Assembly (NCBI RefSeq): GCF_001625655.1
Contig: NZ_AUYB01000013.1
Coordinates: forward strand, 111,630 to 175,629
Length of the DNA: 64,000 nucleotides
Direction: 5' to 3'
Source of the DNA: Pseudoalteromonas luteoviolacea DSM 6061
GTDB lineage: Bacteria; Pseudomonadota; Gammaproteobacteria; Enterobacterales; Alteromonadaceae
The notes under the pieces are model-generated. The model had not been told where the DNA came from. It worked only from the letters and a program-made list of their open reading frames with translations, and made no database searches. A program made the position numbers and the translations under genes. Numbering within the stretch: position 1 is the first letter of the stretch; each line of letters opens with the position of its first letter. Positions 8,418-18,540 of this stretch are shown here, piece by piece.

Positions 8418-9095
8418 ATGAAATCTCATTTTGGTAGACGCGCCTTCACCCATATGGAGCTATATAGTTTATTTAACGGCTACATATATGGCGATGAGAA
8501 GCTAAAGCGAGAACAGCCCAAACATTGGCACTTTTGGCTACCGCTCCTTGCATACTATACAGGTGCATACAGTGACGAACTTGGTAATTTAACACTCACT
8601 GATATCAAAAAAATCGAATTAACCCATACCTTCAATTTCGCCACCAATGGCAAAATTCAGCCCCGCTTTGTTCCAATTCACACGGCTCTTTGGCATGCAG
8701 GATTGGAAGACTATATTCAATATGTCAAAAATCAGGGCCATGAGCGGTTATTATTTGATCTTCCTTCTAAGTCGGGAAGATATAGCGAAAAAGTCAGAAT
8801 TTGGTTTTCAGGCGAAGGAAAACGTTTAGGCTATCTGCAGCGTTGCGGTTTACCTAATGTAGATCAGCAAGGGTTAAAAACAGCAATTAGCAGTTTGCGA
8901 TTGAATTTTGAACAGCAAGTTTATATTTCTGCCATCCAGTCTGGACAGCGATCTGCAATGAGTTATTTACTTGGATTGAAAGAAGATGGTCAAGTGGTCA
9001 GTAAACCAGCCTATGACACACTACAAAAAGTTATTATGCCTTTGAGAGTCATCAACACAAAAGTAAGTTGGCAGAGGTTTTTGGAGCGCCACTAA
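8418..9095 (+). CDS. Tyrosine recombinase-like protein lacking catalytic residues
   Basis: A 225-residue protein resembling only the catalytic half of phage-type tyrosine recombinases. The typical WLPLLALYTGARxNEL segment is present as FWLPLLAYYTGAYSDEL (residues 39-55), so the first catalytic arginine is Tyr51. The RxVPIH motif is kept (residues 83-88). The HxxRH box reads SSLRL (158-162): only Arg161 remains. The usual GH is GL (186-187). Tyr199 may be the old nucleophile. The N-terminal core-binding domain is missing. Since the frame is intact, it may be a domesticated DNA-binding protein. Starts at TTG 8412 and ATG 8418 are both possible; GAAAG lies 10 bases before the TTG. Confidence 0.7.
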   Translation: MKSHFGRRAFTHMELYSLFNGYIYGDEKLKREQPKHWHFWLPLLAYYTGAYSDELGNLTLTDIKKIELTHTFNFATNGKIQPRFVPIHTALWHAGLEDYIQYVKNQGHERLLFDLPSKSGRYSEKVRIWFSGEGKRLGYLQRCGLPNVDQQGLKTAISSLRLNFEQQVYISAIQSGQRSAMSYLLGLKEDGQVVSKPAYDTLQKVIMPLRVINTKVSWQRFLERH

Positions 9096-9150
9096 ATGGT
9101 GCTGCCATTATGGGCAACTGACAAACATTGTAGTTGCCCCAAACACATAC

Positions 9151-10026
9151 TTATAAAGACTTTACGTATGCAGTAAACTCTTTACCTAGATTTTCATCTT
9201 TCATTGCATACTGTACGATGGCTTTCAGATAACCCATCTTATCTCCGCAATCATGCGCAATACCGCTCATATGGAAAGCTTCAACGGTTTCTTTCTCCAT
9301 TAACATATCAATGGCATCTGTAAGCTGTATCTCACCGCCAGCGCCGATTGGAGTTTTCTTTAAAAGAGACCAAATTTTACCTGATAGAACATAGCGCCCT
9401 ACAACAGCAAGGTTAGAAGGTGCTTCATCTTGTTTTGGCTTCTCAACCATAGATTTGATAGGTGTGCTGTGACCAGGAGAGAGTTCAACACCATTGATAT
9501 CTGCGATCCCGTACTTACTCACCTCTTCAACTGGCACAGGTTCTAGCATAATTTGGCTACTGCCATTTTCTTGGAACCTTTTTACCATTGCAGCTAAATT
9601 TTCTGTAGCTTGATCAGCGCTATATTCATCTAGTACTACATCTGGTAATACAACAACAAAATCGTCATCACCAACAATTGGCTTCGCGCATAATACGGCA
9701 TGGCCAAGACCTTTTGCTTCACCTTGACGAACATGCATAATGGTCACATCTTCTGGACAAATACTTCTGATTTCATCCAATAGAGTTCTTTTTACACGTT
9801 TCTCTAACGTCGCTTCAAGCTCAAAGCTTGTATCAAAATGGTTTTCAATTGCATTCTTTGAAGAGTGAGTCACAAGCACAATTTCTTTCAAACCCGCAGA
9901 TACACACTCTTTAACGATGTACTGGATAAGTGGTTTGTCTACAATTGGTAGCATTTCTTTTGGTATTGCCTTCGTCGCAGGCAACATGCGAGTTCCTAAG
10001 CCCGCAACAGGGATCACTGCTTTCAT
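9151..10026 (-). CDS. galU: UTP--glucose-1-phosphate uridylyltransferase
   Basis: GalU makes UDP-glucose from UTP and glucose 1-phosphate in the cytoplasm, feeding LPS, capsule and osmolyte synthesis. The 291-residue protein begins with the nucleotidyltransferase signature [20 protein letters not shown] (residues 1-20). It also has [28 protein letters not shown] and [20 protein letters not shown]. The length fits the family. The start codon lacks a strong ribosome site. It is transcribed alone and is separated from hpf by a terminator. Confidence 0.97.
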   Translation of the reverse strand: MKAVIPVAGLGTRMLPATKAIPKEMLPIVDKPLIQYIVKECVSAGLKEIVLVTHSSKNAIENHFDTSFELEATLEKRVKRTLLDEIRSICPEDVTIMHVRQGEAKGLGHAVLCAKPIVGDDDFVVVLPDVVLDEYSADQATENLAAMVKRFQENGSSQIMLEPVPVEEVSKYGIADINGVELSPGHSTPIKSMVEKPKQDEAPSNLAVVGRYVLSGKIWSLLKKTPIGAGGEIQLTDAIDMLMEKETVEAFHMSGIAHDCGDKMGYLKAIVQYAMKDENLGKEFTAYVKSL

Positions 10027-10145
10027 ATATGTTCGCTGTAAAATTTTGATAGTTTTGGAAATCTAATGCGTGATTTTATCTTACAAATGAATGTATTGAA
10101 ATAAATAACCACTGTCGACGCGTTAGAGTGAGAACATCTAATGAT

Positions 10146-10169
10146 AAAGGGGTCATTGTAGACCCCTTT
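10146..10169. terminator. Terminator after hpf
   Basis: AAAGGGGTC (10146-10154) pairs with GACCCCTTT (10161-10169) across a 6-base loop, and more T residues follow on the plus strand. It lies 5 bases beyond the hpf stop (minus strand) and could work in both directions. Confidence 0.75.
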
Positions 10170-10174
10170 TTATA

Positions 10175-10531
10175 TTAATTTAAATTCATCTCTTGAATAA
10201 TTTCGTGCGCAATTGGCGGTGTAGTACTGACCGGCTTTTCATGTTTGTTTGCCTTTAGCTGGCCTTTTCTGTGTTTAAGTGAAGCATCTAATTTTTTTGC
10301 GGCGCTTGCAATTGCGGGATACATGACATCATCGTCACCTTTTACCGAAATTCTTGATCCCGCATAATTTGTACTAATTTCCGTATAAAACTTTTTATGC
10401 TCTTTGCTAATGATGATATCTAGAGATAACAACGAAGGAAAGTGATTTGCAATCTTTGCAAACTTTTCATGTACGTGTTGTTTAACTGCATCCGTCATGT
10501 CAACGTGATGACCAGAAAGATTAATCTTCAT
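10175..10531 (-). CDS. hpf: Ribosome hibernation promoting factor (short HPF/RaiA type)
   Basis: A 118-residue protein. HPF-type proteins bind the 30S decoding region in slow growth and either dimerise or inactivate ribosomes. Residues 1-95 match the family: INLSGHHVDMTDAVKQHV at the start, DIIISKEHKKF in the middle, and DDVMYPAIASAAKKLDASL near residue 78. The 20-residue tail is shorter than the dimerisation domain of long HPF and longer than E. coli HPF (95 residues), so length is nearer RaiA/YfiA. Which activity it has cannot be decided from sequence. A ribosome site AGGAAG precedes the start. Confidence 0.9.
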   Translation of the reverse strand: MKINLSGHHVDMTDAVKQHVHEKFAKIANHFPSLLSLDIIISKEHKKFYTEISTNYAGSRISVKGDDDVMYPAIASAAKKLDASLKHRKGQLKANKHEKPVSTTPPIAHEIIQEMNLN

Positions 10532-10760
10532 AGGATCTTCCTTTTTTTATTTACCCTATAGATAAGTATTGGAGCAACTAATCCAATTCTCAAGGGGGAA
10601 ATTAAGAAAATTGTCATTACGCTGTTATAAAGTTGATTTATGTCAGATTTAAAACGTATTTAAACTCACATTCACTTGCTATTCAGGGCTCACAACTAGG
10701 ACACGTATATTTTAGTTAGCGGCTGGTTAGTAAATTCTATATTCAAAGGTCCAAAATGCA
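10532..10760. other. Intergenic region upstream of hpf
   Basis: About 230 AT-rich bases that should hold the hpf promoter on the minus strand. I found no gene, repeat or clear sigma-70 promoter in it. Confidence 0.4.
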
Positions 10761-10787
10761 AAAAAGCTCCACTTAGGGAGCTTTTTT
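10761..10787. terminator. Terminator after the DUF3718 gene
   Basis: AAAAAGCTCC (10761-10770) and GGAGCTTTTT (10777-10786) form a 10-bp stem with a 6-base loop and T-runs on both strands. It lies 16 bases past the stop of the minus-strand gene. Confidence 0.85.
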
Positions 10788-10802
10788 CAAAAGTGCTAGA
10801 TT

Positions 10803-11177
10803 TTACAATCCTGCGCGCTTTTTAATTTCAGCGATTAATGGTGAACCGCCATGGCCATTGCTTTCAGCCCAAGCGATATCCGCGCCGTCAGCCAGTGCAC
10901 TCTTTGGCAGGCCTTTAACAATTAGCTTGCCCGTTTCAACTGCATTGCTTGCAATTGCGTGGCGTAGCATGTTGTTTCCATTACATTCGATTGCATTAAA
11001 AACATTACGAATTTTAACACGTGAGCTCTTAAGCGCTTTACGAACACGCCCTTTATCATCTACAGCGATGTACTCACATAAAGTTACTGCAAGCTGGTCG
11101 TTTGCTTTAGTTTCAAAACTTAAAGAAAACGCGCCCAATCCCATACTAACACTTAACAAAACAGGTACAAATTTCAT
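10803..11177 (-). CDS. Exported DUF3718 family protein
   Basis: A 124-residue protein with an N-terminal signal peptide (MKFVPVLLSVSMGLGAFSLS, probably cleaved near residue 25). The mature part has two cysteines (LCEY and IECNG), and the RVKIRNVFNAIECNGNNMLRHA segment is typical of DUF3718, a family of small secreted proteins of unknown function common in Alteromonadales. The frame extends upstream to 11216, but the ATG at 11177 gives the signal peptide and has AGGTGA 7 bases ahead. It has its own terminator and is probably monocistronic. No function is claimed. Confidence 0.8.
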   Translation of the reverse strand: MKFVPVLLSVSMGLGAFSLSFETKANDQLAVTLCEYIAVDDKGRVRKALKSSRVKIRNVFNAIECNGNNMLRHAIASNAVETGKLIVKGLPKSALADGADIAWAESNGHGGSPLIAEIKKRAGL

Positions 11178-11255
11178 TGCCAATTCACCTAGCACTTTTT
11201 TATTACATAAGGACAAACACTATTGTAGCAACCCATACAATTGTTAGCAACAAAG

Positions 11256-11747
11256 TCATAATCCTTTATGCAAAGTTACGAACTTATAATTATACTGATT
11301 GCGCTCATCAGGCATGTGAGATTCACTCTCAACTTCGACCCAGCTCCCCACTTCAGTATGATCTGGAAACCTAGTATCGCCACCCACTTCTACATCAATA
11401 TAAGTAAGATAAAGCCTATTACATAAGGGTAGAAACTGTTCGTAAATATTTCCACCACCTATTACCATTACTTCGTCTATTTTATCCACCATAGCCAAAG
11501 CTGCTTCTGTAGATGATGCGACTTCTATACCTTCGGCTGTATATTCAGCATTTCTTGTTATGACGATATTTCTTCTTCCAGGTAAAGGGCGACCGATAGA
11601 TTCGAACGTTTTACGACCCATAATGACGGGCTTGCCCATAGTGACCCTTTTGAAGTGCTGAAGATCGGCTGGTAAGTGCCATGGCATTTTATTGTCTTCG
11701 CCAATCACTCTATCCTTTGCCATAGCCGCAATCATTGATATAACCAC
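11256..11747 (-). CDS. folA: Dihydrofolate reductase
   Basis: FolA reduces dihydrofolate to tetrahydrofolate with NADPH. The 163-residue protein has the expected motifs: MIAAMAKDRVIGEDNKMPWH at the N-terminus, LPADLQHFK with the active-site aspartate, GRKTFESIGRPLPGR for cofactor binding, and VIGGGNIYEQFL. It starts at GTG 11747, supported by GGAGTAA about 6 bases upstream; the next ATG (four codons later) would cut into the first strand. It is the target of trimethoprim. An obgE terminator separates it from the gene downstream on the right. Confidence 0.97.
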   Translation of the reverse strand: MVISMIAAMAKDRVIGEDNKMPWHLPADLQHFKRVTMGKPVIMGRKTFESIGRPLPGRRNIVITRNAEYTAEGIEVASSTEAALAMVDKIDEVMVIGGGNIYEQFLPLCNRLYLTYIDVEVGGDTRFPDHTEVGSWVEVESESHMPDERNQYNYKFVTLHKGL

Positions 11748-11774
11748 AATTTACTCCAATCATAATATTGTATT

Positions 11775-11797
11775 AAAAAAGGGCCCATAGGCCCCTT
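11775..11797 (-). terminator. Terminator after rplU-rpmA-obgE
   Basis: On the minus strand AAGGGGCC pairs with GGCCCTT (one bulged base), followed by six T residues. It lies at the obgE stop codon. Confidence 0.75.
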
Positions 11798-11798
11798 A

Positions 11799-12980
<1,182 letters not shown>

Positions 12981-13036
12981 CTATTATAGCAAGGTACGCT
13001 TAGCTGCTGATCAATAATATGTTGCTATAAAAACAA

Positions 13037-13060
13037 AAAACCCCGCCTAAGCGGGGTTTT
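13037..13060 (-). terminator. Terminator between rpmA and obgE
   Basis: AAAACCCCGC (13037-13046) pairs with GCGGGGTTTT (13051-13060) across a 4-base loop, with T residues beyond on both strands. It lies 15 bases past the rpmA stop. Ribosomal protein expression would be uncoupled from obgE. Confidence 0.85.
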
Positions 13061-13075
13061 TAGATTCTTTACCGA

Positions 13076-13333
13076 TTACTCAGCAACGATGCTAACGTAT
13101 TTACGGTTTAAAGGACCTTTTGTTTCAAAAACAACTTTACCATCTGCTTTTGCAAAGATAGTGTGGTCTTTACCGATACCTGCGTTAGAACCTGCGTGGA
13201 ACTTAGTACCACGTTGACGAACAAGGATGTTACCCGCTAATACTGATTCACCACCGAAACGCTTAACACCTAGGCGTTTACTTTCTGAATCACGACCGTT
13301 ACGAGTACTACCAGCTGCCTTCTTATGTGCCAT
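13076..13333 (-). CDS. rpmA: 50S ribosomal protein L27
   Basis: L27 lies at the peptidyl transferase centre of the 50S subunit. The 85-residue protein begins [20 protein letters not shown], the near-universal L27 start, with no cleavable extension, and contains [10 protein letters not shown]. It follows rplU after 19 bases with a ribosome site in the gap. Its order after L21 and before obgE is the standard bacterial one. Confidence 0.99.
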   Translation of the reverse strand: MAHKKAAGSTRNGRDSESKRLGVKRFGGESVLAGNILVRQRGTKFHAGSNAGIGKDHTIFAKADGKVVFETKGPLNRKYVSIVAE

Positions 13334-13352
13334 CTTTCTGTACCTCTAAAAA

Positions 13353-13664
13353 TTAAGCGCTAATGCCAGTGATTTTAACTTCAGTGAACCACTGACGGTG
13401 GCCCATCTGCTTACGAGAATGCTTACGACGTCTGAACTTAACAATCTTAATTTTCTCGCCACGACCGTGAGAAACAACCTCAGCTGTCACTTTACCGCCA
13501 TTTACGAATGGTGCACCGATCTCGATCTTTTCACCATCAGCAACTAGAAGTACTGAATCAAATTCAATTGATGCACCAGTCTCAACGTCTAATTTCTCTA
13601 GACGAATTGTTTGACCTTCAGTCACACGGTGCTGTTTACCACCACTTTGGAAAACCGCGTACAT
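13353..13664 (-). CDS. rplU: 50S ribosomal protein L21
   Basis: An early-assembly 23S rRNA-binding protein of the large subunit. The 103-residue protein starts [20 protein letters not shown] and carries the basic [19 protein letters not shown] segment near the C-terminus, both characteristic. It is the first gene of rplU-rpmA and is driven by a recognisable promoter at 13718-13754. It is divergent from ispB, as in E. coli. Confidence 0.99.
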   Translation of the reverse strand: MYAVFQSGGKQHRVTEGQTIRLEKLDVETGASIEFDSVLLVADGEKIEIGAPFVNGGKVTAEVVSHGRGEKIKIVKFRRRKHSRKQMGHRQWFTEVKITGISA

Positions 13665-13717
13665 AACTTAACTCCGTTGTGCGCCCTCAAATCGACGCAA
13701 CTTAATATTCTTCAATA

Positions 13718-13754
13718 GGGCGCGAAGTTTACGCTAATGTCGCAACACACGCAA
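13718..13754 (-). promoter_or_regulatory. rplU promoter with GC-rich discriminator
   Basis: On the minus strand TTGCGT (13749-13754), a 17-base spacer and TAAACT (13726-13731) are followed by TCGCGCCC (13718-13725). The spacing is ideal. The GC-rich discriminator fits growth-rate and ppGpp control of ribosomal protein genes. Transcription would start about 13718. Confidence 0.6.
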
Positions 13755-14045
13755 TACCCTAAAGACAAAATAATGAATAAAAATTGGCTTGTTTGAGAGC
13801 ATTAATTCATTTTCGCCTATTCTAGCTAAAAAGTTCGTTTTACCAAACTGTTTTTTGTTCATAAAACTAACTTAATGTGTCTATTGACAAAATTGTTTTT
13901 TACCTTCCTTCATCACAACCTAGTTTACTAATTAGTCGAAAAGTGACTTTTTTTAGCCACGTTACGCATAAAATTCGAGTAAGGCTAAATTTTAATGTAC
14001 AATCTGCGGCGTTTATCTCTAATTGAGGCTTTAGCACGGTATACT
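13755..14045. other. Divergent rplU/ispB intergenic region
   Basis: About 290 AT-rich bases with no gene that I can support. TACAAT at 13998-14003 is a possible ispB -10 box without a good -35. If it is used, the upstream in-frame ATG at 13995 cannot be the ispB start. Confidence 0.4.
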
Positions 14046-15020
14046 ATGGATATTAAGGCTATCCAATCATTGATTGAGCAGGATATGCTCTCTGTGAATC
14101 AACTTATTTTTGAGCAAATGCAATCTGATGTTGCATTAGTAAACCAATTGGGTCTTTACATTGTTAACAGTGGTGGAAAAAGAGTTCGGCCAATGTTGAC
14201 ATTACTTGCTGCTAAAGCGTTAGAAGCTGAGCAACAAAACAAGCACATCACTTTGGCTACTATCATTGAGTTTATCCACACAGCAACATTGCTGCACGAT
14301 GATGTAGTTGATGAGTCTAATTTGAGACGTGGTGAACCTACAGCAAATGCAGAGTTTGGCAACGCCGCCAGTGTGTTAGTCGGTGATTTTATTTACACAC
14401 GTTCTTTCCAACTAATGGTTGGCCTCAATAATATGGAAGTTATGCAGATATTAGCCGATGCCACTAATATCATCGCAGAAGGCGAAGTATTGCAATTGAT
14501 GAACTGTAATGACCCCGATACAACAGAAGAAAGTTACATGCAGGTGATTTACAGTAAGACAGCAAAACTGTTTGAAGCGGCCACTTTATTACCTGCGGTT
14601 GTTTCCAACCAGTCTGAAACTGTCAAAGAAGCCTTAAAATTATACGGAATGCACTTAGGCACAGCATTTCAGCTTGTTGATGATGTATTGGATTACAGTG
14701 CCAATGCCGAATTGCTGGGCAAAAACATAGGTGATGACTTAGCTGAAGGTAAACCAACACTGCCGCTAATTTATGCTATGAAATCAGGCTCTGAGCAACA
14801 GGTAGCTCAAATCCGCTCAGCAATCGAGTCTGGAAATGGCATTGATCATCTCACCGAGATTTTAGCGACGCTAGAAGAAACACAAGCCTTAAAACAAACT
14901 ATGGAAAAGGCGCAAAGAGAGTCAGAGAAAGCGATTGCTCAGCTAGAATGCCTAACTGATTCGCAATACAAAGATGCACTGATTGCTCTCGCTAAGCTCT
15001 CTGTCGATAGAGAGTATTAA
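14046..15020 (+). CDS. ispB: Octaprenyl diphosphate synthase
   Basis: IspB extends farnesyl diphosphate with isopentenyl diphosphate to make the C40 side chain of ubiquinone and menaquinone. The 324-residue protein matches E. coli IspB along its length. The two Asp-rich motifs are present: LLHDDVVDES (first, near residue 83) and LVDDVLDY (second, near residue 211), with GGKRVRP and FGNAASVLVGDFIYTR. The frame extends to ATG 13995 without a ribosome site; the ATG at 14046 matches the family N-terminus. A chain length of eight isoprene units is inferred from similarity and cannot be proven from sequence. Confidence 0.95.
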   Translation: MDIKAIQSLIEQDMLSVNQLIFEQMQSDVALVNQLGLYIVNSGGKRVRPMLTLLAAKALEAEQQNKHITLATIIEFIHTATLLHDDVVDESNLRRGEPTANAEFGNAASVLVGDFIYTRSFQLMVGLNNMEVMQILADATNIIAEGEVLQLMNCNDPDTTEESYMQVIYSKTAKLFEAATLLPAVVSNQSETVKEALKLYGMHLGTAFQLVDDVLDYSANAELLGKNIGDDLAEGKPTLPLIYAMKSGSEQQVAQIRSAIESGNGIDHLTEILATLEETQALKQTMEKAQRESEKAIAQLECLTDSQYKDALIALAKLSVDREY

Positions 15021-15029
15021 GAACACCTA

Positions 15030-15055
15030 AAAAAAGCTGCCGAGGCAGCTTTTTT
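15030..15055. terminator. Bidirectional terminator between ispB and yggX
   Basis: AAAAAAGCTGCC (15030-15041) pairs with GGCAGCTTTTTT (15044-15055). T-runs follow on both strands, and the genes converge here. Confidence 0.9.
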
Positions 15056-15056
15056 A

Positions 15057-15329
15057 TTATTTTTCTGGCGGTCTGTAGCCTTCAATTTCAACTTCTTTAT
15101 TTTCAAACAAGAAACCAACCATCTGCTCTTCTAGCAACTGCCTATGATCTGGGTCCATCATGTTTAAATGCTTTTCGTTAATCAGCATAGTTTGCTTGTG
15201 CTGCCACTGCTGCCATGCCTCTTTTGAAATATTGTTGAATATGCGCTCGCCTACTTCACCAGGATAAAGCTGAAAGTCCAATCCTGGCGCTTCTTTATTT
15301 AGTTTCTGACAAAAAACCGTACGTGCCAT
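15057..15329 (-). CDS. yggX: Probable Fe(2+)-trafficking protein YggX
   Basis: A 90-residue protein of the YggX family, which protects Fe-S clusters from oxidative damage and may carry iron. The conserved [18 protein letters not shown] start includes the single family cysteine (Cys7), and [20 protein letters not shown] and the [14 protein letters not shown] segment are typical. It lies 37 bases after mutY, whose product has a 4Fe-4S cluster; the mutY-yggX pairing is conserved in enterobacteria. Confidence 0.95.
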   Translation of the reverse strand: MARTVFCQKLNKEAPGLDFQLYPGEVGERIFNNISKEAWQQWQHKQTMLINEKHLNMMDPDHRQLLEEQMVGFLFENKEVEIEGYRPPEK

Positions 15330-15366
15330 TTTATCACCTATATTCTGTCTATTTAATGGAACAAGT

Positions 15367-16425
15367 TTACCCTATCGCTCTTAATACTTTAACTAACTTT
15401 TTAGTTGGTGCTGCTAATCCGACTTCTGGTGGCTGATTAATGTCGTACCAAAGCAACTGATTATCATGAACGCAATCTGGTATCTCCTTTAAATCAAGAC
15501 ACACTGGGTGAATTGTGAGTTCAAAATGCGTAAATATGTGAACAAATGACTCAAGAGTTCTAGTTTTGGTTGGCAGCCCTTGCTGTACTATAAATGCCTC
15601 TAACTCAGCTAAGTCTGCAAACTCAAAAAAGCCAAACAAGCCACCCCATATACCGCTACTTGGGCGTTTTTCCATTAAGACCTTATCATCAGCTTTGATC
15701 ATTAGATGATATGCACTTTTTTTAGGTTTTTCTTTTTTCGGCTTTGAGTTTGGAAAAGCCTTAACCACATTATTTTTGTGCGCCAGACACTTCTCCACTA
15801 ATGGACAAGGCTCACATTGAAACTTAGATCGAGAACAGAGACTAGCCCCCAAGTCCATCATCGCCTGATTAAACTCACGAACGTTACCCGACGGCGTTAC
15901 GGTATTTGTTAGATCCCAAAGGTGGTTTTCTACTTTTTTGACCCCATACCACCCTTCAACCATAAAAAACCGCGCTAGAACTCGCTTTACGTTGCCATCT
16001 AAAATAGGATGATGCTGGCCAAGAGCAAGAGATAAGATGGCGCCTGCGGTGGAGCGCCCAACCCCTGGAAGATCCACAACCTCTTCAAATGTCTCTGGAA
16101 AGTTGCCGGCATATTTGTCACGAATCAATTTTGCAGCTTTGTGTAAGTTTCTTGCTCTGGCGTAATACCCTAACCCAGTCCAGTGGTGTAGTACTTCATC
16201 TTCTTCTGCATTTGCTAAATCAATCACAGTCGGAAAACGAGACATAAAACGCTCAAAGTAAGGTATCACAGTCACAACCTGTGTTTGCTGAAGCATAACC
16301 TCAGAAACCCAAACTTTGTAAGGTGTCTTATCTATTTGCCATGGCAAGGTTTTTCTGCCATGGAGGTGGTACCAATCTACAACTTGTGTTGCAAACCAGT
16401 TTGCATCTTGACGGTCAATAGGCAT
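15367..16425 (-). CDS. mutY: Adenine DNA glycosylase MutY
   Basis: MutY removes adenine mispaired with 8-oxoguanine or guanine. The 352-residue protein has the N-terminal glycosylase core ([17 protein letters not shown], with the catalytic Glu), the helix-hairpin-helix [11 protein letters not shown], and the catalytic aspartate in [11 protein letters not shown]. The 4Fe-4S cysteines are spaced C-x6-C-x2-C-x5-C in [23 protein letters not shown]-like 8-oxoG recognition domain follows (residues ~230-350). The frame extends upstream to 16572, but ATG 16425 gives the family start and has GAGA upstream. It is divergent from trmB, whose promoter overlaps the false extension. Confidence 0.97.
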   Translation of the reverse strand: MPIDRQDANWFATQVVDWYHLHGRKTLPWQIDKTPYKVWVSEVMLQQTQVVTVIPYFERFMSRFPTVIDLANAEEDEVLHHWTGLGYYARARNLHKAAKLIRDKYAGNFPETFEEVVDLPGVGRSTAGAILSLALGQHHPILDGNVKRVLARFFMVEGWYGVKKVENHLWDLTNTVTPSGNVREFNQAMMDLGASLCSRSKFQCEPCPLVEKCLAHKNNVVKAFPNSKPKKEKPKKSAYHLMIKADDKVLMEKRPSSGIWGGLFGFFEFADLAELEAFIVQQGLPTKTRTLESFVHIFTHFELTIHPVCLDLKEIPDCVHDNQLLWYDINQPPEVGLAAPTKKLVKVLRAIG

Positions 16426-16489
16426 CTTTATTCTCAATATTCTTGCTTCAAGCCGCCAGTGTAAGAAGCTTTTTAAAAACGTCAAGCTC

Positions 16490-16532
16490 TTGTACTTATC
16501 GACGCGAACAGGGATAATGTGCGCCCAATTTT
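16490..16532 (+). promoter_or_regulatory. trmB promoter with GC-rich discriminator
   Basis: TTGTAC (16490-16495), a 17-base spacer and GATAAT (16513-16518) are followed by GTGCGCCCAATTTTT. The 12-base block GCGCCCAATTTT is identical to the one after the trmH -10. The -10 box abuts GTG 16519, which excludes that codon as the trmB start. Confidence 0.65.
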
Positions 16533-16542
16533 TACACCGCAG

Positions 16543-17277
16543 ATGATGACAATGAACGAATCGAGTAAACAAGCCCTAGAGCAGGCTGAGCAAGAAGGTA
16601 AATATATCCGTAAAGTGCGCAGCTTTGTAAAACGTGAAGGTCGCCTGACTAAAGGCCAAGCGGCAGCGCTTGAAAAGTGTTGGCCAACACTTGGACTTGA
16701 GCATAGCCAAGGCTTACTCAATTTCAATGAAGTTTTCGGCAACGACAACGATGTTGTTGTAGAAATTGGCTTTGGTATGGGTAAGTCTCTAGTAGAAATG
16801 GCCAAGAATAATCCTCAACAGAATTTCATTGGTATTGAAGTGCATCGCCCCGGTGTTGGCGCTTGTTTAATGGAAGCTGACGAGCAAGGTATTTCTAATC
16901 TTCGTGTATTTGAGCATGATGCTGTTGAAGTGCTAGCTGATTGTATCGCCGATAGCAGTCTTAGTAAGCTACAACTGTTTTTCCCTGACCCATGGCATAA
17001 AAAGCGTCACCATAAACGTCGTATCGTGCAACCAGACTTTGTACAAAAAATTCGAGCTAAGTTGAAAGTTGGCGGCGTATTTCATATGGCTACTGACTGG
17101 GAAAATTACGCGGAGCACATGCTAGAAGTGATGCAACAAGCAGAAGGGTACAGTAACCAATCTGAGAATAATGACTACGTACCTAGACCAGATTTCAGAC
17201 CATTGACCAAGTTTGAGCAACGCGGCCATCGACTCGGGCATGGCGTTTGGGATCTTATGTTTGAGCGTACTGCTTAA
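16543..17277 (+). CDS. trmB: tRNA (guanine-N(7)-)-methyltransferase TrmB
   Basis: TrmB forms m7G46 in the variable loop of tRNA using S-adenosylmethionine. The Rossmann-type methyltransferase has motif [16 protein letters not shown] and the family-specific [17 protein letters not shown] and THxT-like [15 protein letters not shown] segments. There are three nearby ATG codons at 16543, 16546 and 16552; I take the first, giving 244 residues. The longer frame from GTG 16519 overlaps the promoter -10 box. It is divergent from mutY, an arrangement shared with E. coli. Confidence 0.95.
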   Translation: MMTMNESSKQALEQAEQEGKYIRKVRSFVKREGRLTKGQAAALEKCWPTLGLEHSQGLLNFNEVFGNDNDVVVEIGFGMGKSLVEMAKNNPQQNFIGIEVHRPGVGACLMEADEQGISNLRVFEHDAVEVLADCIADSSLSKLQLFFPDPWHKKRHHKRRIVQPDFVQKIRAKLKVGGVFHMATDWENYAEHMLEVMQQAEGYSNQSENNDYVPRPDFRPLTKFEQRGHRLGHGVWDLMFERTA

Positions 17278-17286
17278 ATGCTCAAG

Positions 17287-17319
17287 TGGGGCCTGATTTG
17301 GCCCCAAATCACTTTTTTT
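17287..17319 (+). terminator. Terminator after trmB
   Basis: TGGGGCC (17287-17293) pairs with GGCCCCA (17300-17306). AATCAC and seven T residues follow. The gap between stem and T-run makes it a weaker call. Confidence 0.6.
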
Positions 17320-17368
17320 CAGTTTCAAAATTAGTTATTTGACCAGTCCACCGATTTAGAGATACAGC

Positions 17369-18406
17369 ATGCAAAAACTATCTAATCCTAGCCTTCTATT
17401 ACTCCGTAACGAGGATGAGCTTACAGGTAACAACATACTGGTGATTAATCACAGTAATGATGGTTTTCTATCTCAACTGGCCGCCCTCAATCCAAATGCG
17501 CAGATAAATGCATTTAGCTACAACTTTGCTGATCACAAAGCAGTGTCTAAGGTAAACTCAGTTACTAGCTACGTTGACCACAGCTTACCTGAGCTTGAGC
17601 AACTCGATCTAGTCATCTATTACTACCCAAAATCAAAACCTGAAGCACAAATGATGTTCGCCAACATAAGAGCGGTTTGCTCATCGAGTACTCGCTTGCT
17701 CGTAGTAGGCGAAAACAAAGGTGGCGTAAAGTCTGCTGAAAAGCAACTAAAAGACCATGCTCAGGATTGTTTTAAACTCGATAGTGCAAAACACTGCATC
17801 TTGTATGAATTTAACCAGCTAACGCCTGAAAAGTGCTTTGATATCACGGATTATCATCAACAATTTAGCGTCAAAACGGCAGATCAAACATTTAATGCGA
17901 TTAGTGTACCTGGTGTATTCAACCACGGAAAACTCGATATTGGTACAGAATTACTGCTCAATAACATTGACTTGCCAATCAAAGGGCAAGCATTAGATTT
18001 TGGCTGTGGTGCGGGAATTATCGCGACTTTCATGTTGAATAAGCGTCCCGAGCTATCAATGCATTGTTTAGATGTCAGTGCTCTTGCAGTCTACGCTTCA
18101 GAGCAGACATTAAAATTAAACGGACACAGTGGACGATTTATTTTGAGTGATGGATTGTCTGAAGTGACTGAAAAATATGACGCAATCATTAGTAACCCCC
18201 CATTTCATACGGGTTTAAGCACGGATTACAGCATCGCTGAAGCTTTTATTAAAAATGCCAAGCACATCATGAACAAGCGCGCTAGTTTGCAAATTGTTGC
18301 CAACAGCTTCTTGAAATACCAGCCTATCATAGAGCAACACTTTGGCGCATATCGCACTATCATCAAAAATACTAAGTTCGCGGTGTATCGAGCAGATAAC
18401 GCTTAA
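17369..18406 (+). CDS. rsmC: 16S rRNA (guanine(1207)-N(2))-methyltransferase RsmC
   Basis: RsmC methylates G1207 of 16S rRNA in the 30S subunit. The 345-residue protein has the usual two methyltransferase-like domains. The N-terminal half (residues ~1-170) is degenerate, and the C-terminal half is catalytic, with LDFGCGAGIIATFML (motif I, near residue 209) and SNPPFHTG (motif IV, near residue 274), which contacts the target guanine. Downstream, GCAGCC/GGCTGC (18409-18428) and GCGGCT/AGCCGC (18421-18436) can form alternative hairpins but lack a T-run. Confidence 0.93.
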   Translation: MQKLSNPSLLLLRNEDELTGNNILVINHSNDGFLSQLAALNPNAQINAFSYNFADHKAVSKVNSVTSYVDHSLPELEQLDLVIYYYPKSKPEAQMMFANIRAVCSSSTRLLVVGENKGGVKSAEKQLKDHAQDCFKLDSAKHCILYEFNQLTPEKCFDITDYHQQFSVKTADQTFNAISVPGVFNHGKLDIGTELLLNNIDLPIKGQALDFGCGAGIIATFMLNKRPELSMHCLDVSALAVYASEQTLKLNGHSGRFILSDGLSEVTEKYDAIISNPPFHTGLSTDYSIAEAFIKNAKHIMNKRASLQIVANSFLKYQPIIEQHFGAYRTIIKNTKFAVYRADNA

Positions 18407-18540
18407 AGCAGCCATTAGTGCGGCTGCAAAGCCGCTCCTAAATATACAACTAATTTACTAGTTCTGCGTAATTGTCCGCTTTTTTGTTAACTTACTTAAC
18501 TAAGCTGCTAAACTAAGGATAGCTGTTAAGAGGTCCAACT

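Noticed and set aside
8418..9095. Active integrase and a nearby genomic island
   Set aside because: Catalytic residues are missing, there is no tRNA attachment site, and the flanking genes are core.
13665..13994. L21 leader autoregulatory RNA before rplU
   Set aside because: That leader is known from Firmicutes, and no long stem is evident here; the region is mostly promoter.
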